A stretch of 64,000 nucleotides of DNA from Paracoccaceae bacterium. Its GTDB lineage: Bacteria; Pseudomonadota; Alphaproteobacteria; Rhodobacterales; Rhodobacteraceae. Where the stretch lies: the NCBI GenBank assembly GCA_021741245.1, contig JAIOYF010000005.1, positions 124,001 through 188,000 on the forward strand, read 5' to 3'. Below, piece by piece: positions 59,331 through 64,000 of this stretch. Made by a program: the position numbers and the translations under genes. Numbering within the stretch: the first letter of the stretch is position 1; each line of letters starts with the position of its first letter. The notes beneath the pieces were generated by a model, which was given only the letters and a program-made list of their open reading frames with translations, ran no database searches and was not told the origin of the DNA.

Positions 59331-60434
59331 ATGACTGATGCTCACAACGACTATTCCGACGCCATCTCTTCGATCGAAGAGATCATCGATGATGCCCGTA
59401 ACGGGCGCATGTTCATTCTGGTTGACCACGAAGACCGCGAGAATGAAGGCGATTTGGTCATTCCGGCACAAATGTGCACGCCGCAGGCGGTGAACTTCAT
59501 GGCGACGCATGGGCGCGGGCTGATCTGCCTGTCGCTGCCCGGCAGCCGAATCGATGCGCTGGGCCTGCCGTTGATGAGTGCTAAGAACTCGTCCCGGCAC
59601 GAGACGGCCTTCACAATGTCGATCGAGGCGCGCGAAGGTGTGTCCACCGGGATTTCGGCCGCTGACCGGGCGCGCACGATCTCGGTCGCGATTGATCCGA
59701 CCAATGGGCCGCAAGATATCGCGACCCCCGGCCATGTGTTCCCCTTGCGCGCCCGCGATGGCGGCGTTCTGGTCCGGGCGGGCCATACCGAGGCCGCGGT
59801 CGATATCAGCCGCCTTGCCGGGCTGAACCCATCGGGCGTGATCTGTGAGATCATGAATGATGACGGGTCCATGGCGCGTCTGCCCGACCTGATTTCCTTT
59901 GCGCAAAAGCATGGGATGAAGATTGGCACGATCTCGGATCTGATCGCCTATCGTCGGCGCAACGACAATCTTGTGCGCGTCTCGTCCGAGCGTCAGATCA
60001 CGTCGGAGTTCGGCGGTGAGTGGACGATGCGGATCTATACCGATGTCACCGAAGGGGCCGAGCATGTGGTCTTGATCAAGGGCGACATCACCACCCCCGG
60101 CCCGATGCTGACGCGGATGCATACGCTTGACCCGCTGATGGATGTGGTGGGTCTGGGGCCTGCGGGGCGGACAGCGGAATTCGGCGACGCGATGCGGCTG
60201 ATTGCCTCCGAGGGGCGCGGTGTCTTGGTGCTGTTGCGCGATCTGCATATGAAACTGGCCAATGACAACGAGGTTTCGCCACAAACCTTGCGGCAATACG
60301 GCCTTGGGGCGCAGATCCTTGTTTCCTTGGGGTTGCAAGATATTGTGCTGCTGACCAATTCCCCCAAGCCCAAGGTTGTGGGTCTTGATGCCTATGGCCT
60401 GTCGATTGTGGGCACACGCAAGATCACGGAGTAA
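59331..60434 (+). CDS. ribB: 3,4-dihydroxy-2-butanone 4-phosphate synthase with degenerate GTP cyclohydrolase II domain
   Basis: The N-terminal domain makes 3,4-dihydroxy-2-butanone 4-phosphate from ribulose 5-phosphate. The 367-residue protein keeps DHEDRENEGD (32-41) and RAGHTEAAVD (149-158). The C-terminal half (about 205-367) aligns with GTP cyclohydrolase II, but the zinc-binding Cys cluster and the catalytic RVHSEC block are missing (TRMHTLDPLMDVVG stands there), so only the RibB activity is expected, as in RibBX proteins. A separate RibA must be elsewhere. Start ATG 59331 has AAGGA upstream. Confidence 0.92.
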   Translation: MTDAHNDYSDAISSIEEIIDDARNGRMFILVDHEDRENEGDLVIPAQMCTPQAVNFMATHGRGLICLSLPGSRIDALGLPLMSAKNSSRHETAFTMSIEAREGVSTGISAADRARTISVAIDPTNGPQDIATPGHVFPLRARDGGVLVRAGHTEAAVDISRLAGLNPSGVICEIMNDDGSMARLPDLISFAQKHGMKIGTISDLIAYRRRNDNLVRVSSERQITSEFGGEWTMRIYTDVTEGAEHVVLIKGDITTPGPMLTRMHTLDPLMDVVGLGPAGRTAEFGDAMRLIASEGRGVLVLLRDLHMKLANDNEVSPQTLRQYGLGAQILVSLGLQDIVLLTNSPKPKVVGLDAYGLSIVGTRKITE

Positions 60435-60437
60435 GCC

Positions 60438-60938
60438 ATGGCCACGTCAGAGACCCATTACACCCTGCCGCTGCCCAGCTTTGATCGCCCGGTCAAACTG
60501 CTGATTGTGGTGGCGCCTTATTACAAGGATATCGCTGACAATCTGGTGGCGGGCGCGCGCGCGATTGCCGCCGACTGTGGCGCAGAGTGTGACCTGATCG
60601 AAGTGCCCGGTGCCTTGGAGGTGCCAACCGCCATCGCGATTGCCGAGCGTCAGGCCAAATACGATGGCTATGTTGCGCTGGGCTGTGTGATCCGGGGTGA
60701 GACGACGCATTACGATACGGTGTGCAACGACAGCAGCCGCGCCATTTCGCTTTTGGGTCTGCAGGGCGCCTGCATCGGAAATGGAATCCTGACTGTTGAA
60801 AACCGTCCGCAGGCCGAGGTGCGGGCAGACCCTGCCGGACAGAATAAAGGGGGGGGCGCTGCCGCAGCGGCCTTGCACCTGATCGCGCTTTCGCGCACAT
60901 GGGCGGGCCAGACAAAAGGGATCGGGTTTCGCGCATGA
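60438..60938 (+). CDS. ribH: 6,7-dimethyl-8-ribityllumazine synthase
   Basis: This enzyme condenses the RibB product with the pyrimidine precursor to lumazine. The 166-residue protein has the GALEVPTAI substrate block, GCVIRGETTHYDTVCNDSSR and the NGILTVEN region. It begins three bases after the ribB stop and overlaps nusB (ATGA). Confidence 0.95.
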   Translation: MATSETHYTLPLPSFDRPVKLLIVVAPYYKDIADNLVAGARAIAADCGAECDLIEVPGALEVPTAIAIAERQAKYDGYVALGCVIRGETTHYDTVCNDSSRAISLLGLQGACIGNGILTVENRPQAEVRADPAGQNKGGGAAAAALHLIALSRTWAGQTKGIGFRA

Positions 60939-61420
60939 CCACCTCGCCAAAGCCTTCGCTGGCCGAAAAGAAGCAGATGAAATCGGCGTCGCGGCTCTAT
61001 GCCGTGCAGGCGCTGTTTCAGATGGAAAGCTCCGGGCAGACCATCGCGGCCATTTGCCGCGAGTTTGAAACGCATCGGTTCGGCGCGACCTATGAAGAAG
61101 GCGAATTTGTCGAAGGCAATGTCGACCATTTTCGCGCGGTTGTGGATCATGCCGTCAACTTTCAGGCGCTGATCGACCAGATGACCGACCGCGCCCTTGT
61201 GGCCAAATGGCCCATCGAGCGAATCGATCCCGTATTGCGCGCCCTGTTCCGGGCCGCGGGGGCCGAAATGACACAGATGCCGACGCCGCCCAAGGTTGCG
61301 ATCACCGAATATGTTGACGTTGCAAAGGCCTTTTTCCCCGATGGAAAAGAGTCAAAGTTCGTCAATGCCGTTCTGGATCACATGGCCCATGAGGCAAAAC
61401 CCGAGGCGTTCGAGAAATAG
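60935..61420 (+). CDS. nusB: Transcription antitermination protein NusB
   Basis: NusB binds boxA RNA with S10 to support rRNA transcription. The 161-residue protein is all-helical: ASRLYAVQALFQMESSG near the N-terminus and the conserved C-terminal VAITEYVDVAKAFFPDGKES with FVNAVLDHMA. Start 60935 overlaps the ribH stop. Riboflavin-nusB linkage is common in proteobacteria. Confidence 0.94.
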   Translation: MTTSPKPSLAEKKQMKSASRLYAVQALFQMESSGQTIAAICREFETHRFGATYEEGEFVEGNVDHFRAVVDHAVNFQALIDQMTDRALVAKWPIERIDPVLRALFRAAGAEMTQMPTPPKVAITEYVDVAKAFFPDGKESKFVNAVLDHMAHEAKPEAFEK

Positions 61421-61422
61421 GT

Positions 61423-61436
61423 CTTGGCGCGCCAAG
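61423..61436. repeat. Perfect palindrome after nusB
   Basis: CTTGGCGCGCCAAG is an exact 14-base palindrome starting three bases after the nusB stop. It has no loop or T run, so it is more a protein-binding site or chance than a terminator. Confidence 0.35.
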
Positions 61437-61667
61437 GGCCTGTGCGGGCGTAACGTCTTATCCTTGTTTCCATTTCGCTTGATCTGCCGGGGGGATGACC
61501 TCCGGCACTCGCTTTTGTGCAATCGCGCAAACAGCCTGCGCCTTGGGGCGTGGATTCGCTTTGCCTTTGCCAGAGCCGGCCAATCCTTGCGCGTTTTGCA
61601 CCTGCGGCAATTTAGGCATTTTCTTTCCCGCAATTGGCGCTAACCTCCTTACCCAAAGGAGAACGCC

Positions 61668-62009
61668 ATGCCCAAGCTGATCCGTCTCTATATCGTGAAC
61701 GCCGCCATAGGTTTTGCCCTGTCTGTCGTCTTTGTTGCGGCCCTTGTGGGCTTTGACGTGGGCGGTCTGGGGCGACTCATCCTTGGCTCTGACATTGGGG
61801 GTGTGGCACTTGCCATGCTGGTTGTGTTCAACGGGGTCGTGTTCGCGGGGGTTCAGTTCGGCTTTGCCATCATGCGCATGGCTGCGGACAGCGATGATGA
61901 TCGCGGCCAAGGACCAAACCTGCGGCTGGAGCCGATTCCGCTGCGCGTTCCGGTGCAAAACCCATCGCGTCATCCCAATGTGGGGCGCTTTCCGAACGCA
62001 AAGCGCTAA
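61668..62009 (+). CDS. Small two-pass membrane protein, unknown function
   Basis: This 113-residue protein has two hydrophobic segments (about 7-27, VNAAIGFALSVVFVAALVGF, and 46-70, VALAMLVVFNGVVFAGVQFG) and a polar, Pro/Arg-rich cytoplasmic tail (LRLEPIPLRVPVQNPSRHPN). AAAGGAG precedes the ATG. The stop codon lies in the loop of a perfect 9-bp hairpin (GCAAAGCGC/GCGCTTTGC, 61998-62020) that may end the transcript. No family recognised. Confidence 0.72.
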   Translation: MPKLIRLYIVNAAIGFALSVVFVAALVGFDVGGLGRLILGSDIGGVALAMLVVFNGVVFAGVQFGFAIMRMAADSDDDRGQGPNLRLEPIPLRVPVQNPSRHPNVGRFPNAKR

Positions 62010-62020
62010 GGGCGCTTTGC
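61998..62020 (+). terminator. Hairpin at the 3' end of the small membrane-protein gene
   Basis: GCAAAGCGC-TAAGG-GCGCTTTGC is a perfect 9-bp stem with the TAA stop in its loop. The following TGTTTG is only a weak T run. Confidence 0.5.
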
Positions 62021-62034
62021 TGTTTGGGTTGGGT

Positions 62035-62195
62035 GGCGGGCCCGCAGCGACCGTGGGCGGCGTTATTTTCCCGAGAGCCTGAGTTCTCAGGTGGGCGCCA
62101 GGTAGCAAGACCAGGATCTTGCCAGAGCCAGCATCCGTTCGGGTGCTTATCGGCCACTGGAAAAGAGCCCCGCACGTGAGGAGCAGCACCCGCCA
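62035..62195 (-). ncRNA. ssrS: Candidate 6S RNA
   Basis: A non-coding stretch of about 160 bases on the minus strand has its own promoter, closing arms (GGCGGG at the 5' end with CCCGCC at the 3' end), a terminal-arm hairpin GCACCCG/CGGATGC, a TTTTCC/GGAAAA pairing and the single-stranded CCGATAA block. In E. coli 6S RNA the product RNA starts ATCGGC, templated from GCCGAT; here the same start would be at + 62149 (ATCGGCCACTGG). Size and placement fit alphaproteobacterial 6S RNA, but I could not align it to the family model. Confidence 0.5.
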
Positions 62196-62201
62196 AGACA
62201 G

Positions 62202-62230
62202 AACATAGGCTTCTGCGGGCCTCACCGCAA
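62202..62230 (-). promoter_or_regulatory. Sigma-70-type promoter of the candidate 6S RNA
   Basis: On the minus strand, -35 TTGCGG (62230-62225) and -10 TATGTT (62207-62202) are separated by exactly 17 bases. The predicted transcription start is near 62195, where the structured RNA begins. Confidence 0.6.
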
Positions 62231-62242
62231 GACTGGACAGAT

Positions 62243-62257
62243 GTTCAATTTTTGTTC
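62243..62257 (+). promoter_or_regulatory. LexA (SOS) box upstream of mmcB
   Basis: GTTC-AATTTTT-GTTC is an exact match to the alphaproteobacterial LexA site GTTC-N7-GTTC. It ends 11 bases before the preferred mmcB ATG, so bound LexA would block its promoter or early transcript. Confidence 0.75.
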
Positions 62258-62268
62258 ATGTTTTGAAA

Positions 62269-62733
62269 ATGGACCAAACGCCTGATATCTTGCCCCAAAT
62301 GCCCGGCCAACGGCTTGCCCGTGGGGTGGCGCGGGCGCTGCGGGCGATGGATTTTGTCAGCGTCGAAGAGTTTGTGCCCACCCCCGGCCTGCGAGTCGAC
62401 GTGCTGGCCCTTGGCCCAAAGGGCGAGATTTGGGTGATCGAGTGCAAATCCAGCCGGGCCGATTATTTGGCCGACCAGAAATGGACCGGGTATCTGGAGT
62501 GGTGTGATCGGTTCTTTTGGGCGGTGGATGCCGATTTTCCGACGGAGCTTTTGCCTGACGGGTCCGGGCTTATTCTCGCCGATGCCTATGGTGCGGAAAT
62601 CATTCGCATGTCACCCGATACGCCGCTTGCGCCTGCCCGCCGCAAGGTGATGGTGCAAAAATTCGCACGCCACGCGGCCAGCAGGTTGCAGGGGTTGCGC
62701 GACCCGACGGCGCTTATCTCCGCTTGGGTTTAG
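62269..62733 (+). CDS. mmcB: MmcB family DNA repair protein
   Basis: This 154-residue protein belongs to the MmcB family, a PD-(D/E)XK-like putative nuclease linked to DNA damage response in Caulobacter. The core GLRVDVLALGPKGEIWVIEC-KSS carries the Asp and the ExK pair, followed by ADYLADQKWTGYLEWCDRFF. ATG 62269 is preferred; TTG 62263 is in frame. No ribosome binding site is visible because the SOS box lies directly upstream, so the leader must be very short. Its 3' end overlaps the convergent DUF6324-like gene by 20 bases. Confidence 0.85.
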   Translation: MDQTPDILPQMPGQRLARGVARALRAMDFVSVEEFVPTPGLRVDVLALGPKGEIWVIECKSSRADYLADQKWTGYLEWCDRFFWAVDADFPTELLPDGSGLILADAYGAEIIRMSPDTPLAPARRKVMVQKFARHAASRLQGLRDPTALISAWV

Positions 62734-62932
62734 GCTTGTTGCCCGCCGACATGGCCCGCGCGGTTTCTGCCGCGGCGCGCAGCTCTTCGGCGATTTCCTC
62801 GGCCTCGTCAGGATCAAAATCAAGGGGCAGTTCAATGCCGCCCTGTGCCGCGACATAGATGCGCACCATCCCCGCATCGGTCGGCCCGATCTGAATATCT
62901 GCGGCAATGTCACTTTGCTTGTCGATGCCCAT
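62714..62932 (-). CDS. DUF6324-like small protein
   Basis: This 72-residue protein begins MGIDKQSDIAADIQIGPTDA, continues with GMVRIYVAAQGGIELPLDFD and an acidic Glu/Ala-rich helix (PDEAEEIAEELRAAAE), and ends in KPKPKRR. I recall this as the DUF6324 group of Rhodobacteraceae, with no known function. It is soluble. A GGGGG stretch lies about 11 bases upstream of the ATG. Confidence 0.75.
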   Translation of the reverse strand: MGIDKQSDIAADIQIGPTDAGMVRIYVAAQGGIELPLDFDPDEAEEIAEELRAAAETARAMSAGNKPKPKRR

Positions 62933-63036
62933 GGTCTGTGGCCCCCTTTATGATGCCCCCACGGCCTAGCGCCGATTTTCGCGCCGTGCAAGATCACTGG
63001 GGCTTGCCCGCCGCGGCAGACATGGTTTGATGCGGC

Positions 63037-63525
63037 ATGGACATCGACCTTCGCCCCTTTACAGCCGCTGATTCTGACTGGCTGGTTGAACGACACGGCA
63101 CCTTGTATGGCCGGGACGATGGCTTTGACGACAGTTTCTCCATCCTTGTTCGCGGCATTATTGACGATTTCCTGACCCAGAGCGACCCAAGATGTGAGGC
63201 AGGCTGGGTCGCGTGGCGGGGTGCCGACAGGCTTGGGTCGATCTTTTGTGTCCGTGAGGGGGCGGCCACCCCGCAGATTGCCAAATTGCGCCTGTTCCTT
63301 GTGCAGCCTGAGGCGCGGGGCACGGGATTGGCTCAGCATTTGCTGGACACCTGCCTTGGGTTCGCCAAAGGGGCGGGCTATCTGCAAATGCGGTTATGGA
63401 CACATGAAAGCCACCGGGCCGCGGGGCGGATCTACGCGCGCAACGGCTTTGCCATTCTATCGGCGCGGCCCGTGCATTCTTTTGGCCAAGATCTGGTCGA
63501 ACAAATCTGGCAGCGCGATCTCTAG
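63037..63525 (+). CDS. GNAT acetyltransferase
   Basis: This 162-residue protein has a GNAT domain with LRLFLVQPEARGTGLAQHLL (ARGTGLA acetyl-CoA loop, about 88-107) and LWTHESHRAAGRIYARNGF. The sequence type often occurs fused behind a MarR domain (MarR-GNAT proteins); here the MarR part is absent and the domain stands alone. Substrate unknown. tRNA-His follows 51 bases downstream. Confidence 0.86.
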   Translation: MDIDLRPFTAADSDWLVERHGTLYGRDDGFDDSFSILVRGIIDDFLTQSDPRCEAGWVAWRGADRLGSIFCVREGAATPQIAKLRLFLVQPEARGTGLAQHLLDTCLGFAKGAGYLQMRLWTHESHRAAGRIYARNGFAILSARPVHSFGQDLVEQIWQRDL

Positions 63526-63576
63526 TCGCAAAGCCACTTGCATTCGCGGGGCAGGGCAGTTAGATCGCCCTCGAGT

Positions 63577-63653
63577 GCCGACGTAGCTCAGTTGGTTAGA
63601 GCACTAGATTGTGGATCTAGGGGTCCCCCGTTCGAGCCGGGGCGTCGGTACCA
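63577..63653 (+). tRNA. tRNA-His (anticodon GTG), A73 and no G-1
   Basis: A complete cloverleaf: acceptor GCCGACG with CGTCGGT, D arm GCTC/GAGC, anticodon stem CTAGA/TCTAG around TTGTGGA (anticodon GTG), T arm CCCCG-TTCGAGC-CGGGG, discriminator A and encoded CCA. The base before the acceptor is T, so the usual histidine identity element G-1:C73 is absent, as described for a subset of alphaproteobacteria. Confidence 0.95.
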
Positions 63654-63825
63654 TCACTCATCCTAACGCGCAAAACTTGTAGCACCACCTTTCGGGGTGG
63701 GTGGCGGTCGCTCAAACGCTTGGCACAACTACATCCTTTTGGATGTCTATATATCCCAAAGTTTACGACTTATCCTCATTGGGATGGGCCGCCCTGCCGG
63801 GCCTGACGAAGTGAAAGTCATTTCA

Positions 63826-64000
63826 ATGGCCGAAGTTTCCTTTTTTATCCTTGGCGCGCTGTTCACATTTGCCCTTGCGGCGGCCCTTTTGGTGCTTTTG
63901 GCCAATGCGATCACCCTTTTGCCTGTCGCAGCGCGGGACCCGCGCAATTTTGAGGGGGCATTTGCCGAAGCCAACCCTACGCCCCGGCCCTCATCGCATA
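63826..64000 (+). CDS. Membrane-anchored protein, truncated by window end
   Basis: An open frame runs from ATG 63826 (or 63784, in frame) to the window edge without a stop. The visible part begins MAEVSFFILGALFTFALAAA, has one hydrophobic segment (about 4-35), then a polar region VAARDPRNFEGAFAEANPTP. It looks like an N-terminally anchored small protein. The antisense frame over it is not preferred. Function unknown. Confidence 0.5.
   Translation, partial: MAEVSFFILGALFTFALAAALLVLLANAITLLPVAARDPRNFEGAFAEANPTPRPSSH

Noticed and set aside
62035-62195. Riboswitch (cobalamin or TPP) in the structured gap before mmcB
   Set aside because: The B12 box and the TPP core motifs are absent, and the promoter points away from mmcB; a 6S-like RNA on the minus strand fits better.
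63685-63700. Hairpin CCACC/GGTGG after tRNA-His as a terminator
   Set aside because: Short stem with no T run after it.

Overview
The window is chromosomal DNA of a high-GC alphaproteobacterium, almost certainly family Rhodobacteraceae (Rhodobacter/Gemmobacter/roseobacter relatives). The reasons are the ATP synthase operon followed by an H-type lectin gene, several small families typical of this group (DUF1467, DUF2948, YcgN, a DUF6324-like protein, an LdtR-type MarR protein, MmcB), a histidine tRNA with A73 and no encoded G-1, and an alphaproteobacterial SOS box. Genus assignment is not attempted. There are no rRNA genes, CRISPR arrays, transposases or phage structural genes.

Layout. 1-3083: 3' end of atpA, then atpG, atpD, atpC and a good terminator; an H-type lectin and a secreted VPLPA-CTERM protein follow. 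4333-12729: housekeeping genes (prs, isomerase, hydrolases, threonine aldolase, ycgN, ribF, MaoC hydratase, HAD phosphatase, ybfF). 12867-15122: glyA and nadK, divergent. 15134-17115: sigma-54 response regulator plus a degenerate Hpt protein. 17170-22856: propionyl-CoA ligase prpE with a dense TTGC(AAA) array upstream, malic enzyme maeB, and a VOC-cupin-cupin protein. 22933-27432: tightly coupled nucleoside salvage operon cdd-deoA-deoB-add-upp. 27501-35906: secreted SPOR-like protein, M48-like remnant, acyl-CoA ligase, DMT exporter, tdk, HTH protein with an upstream operator-like palindrome, DEAD-box helicase and a solitary BrnA. 36008-37311: AT-rich two-gene islet of unknown function, bordered by palindromic elements. 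37495-46024: carB, pabB-pabC, exporter, ada, GNAT, DUF1467, mce. 46193-53303: REC protein, GNAT, tRNA-Thr, murA, aspartate aminotransferase, XRE protein, sdhE and an LdtR-like regulator. 53329-57921: capsule genes kpsC, a Wza/KpsD-type lipoprotein and kpsS. 58095-61420: riboflavin operon ribE-unknown-ribBX-ribH-nusB. 61668-64000: small membrane protein, candidate 6S RNA with its own promoter, SOS-boxed mmcB, DUF6324-like protein, GNAT, tRNA-His and a truncated membrane ORF.

How the genes work together. Propionyl-CoA handling is represented twice (prpE with a short-chain-acyl-CoA-regulator-like array, and mce). Riboflavin biosynthesis (ribE, ribB-type, ribH) and its use (ribF, sdhE) are all present but scattered. 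Many genes overlap by one or four bases, indicating translational coupling.

The least explained parts are the AT-rich islet with its three-way-junction border, a pair of distant intergenic sites sharing an 11-bp-phased GTRCACC array, and a metallopeptidase-like protein without its zinc motif. None of these was tested by database search; all calls come from reading the sequence and from remembered family features.
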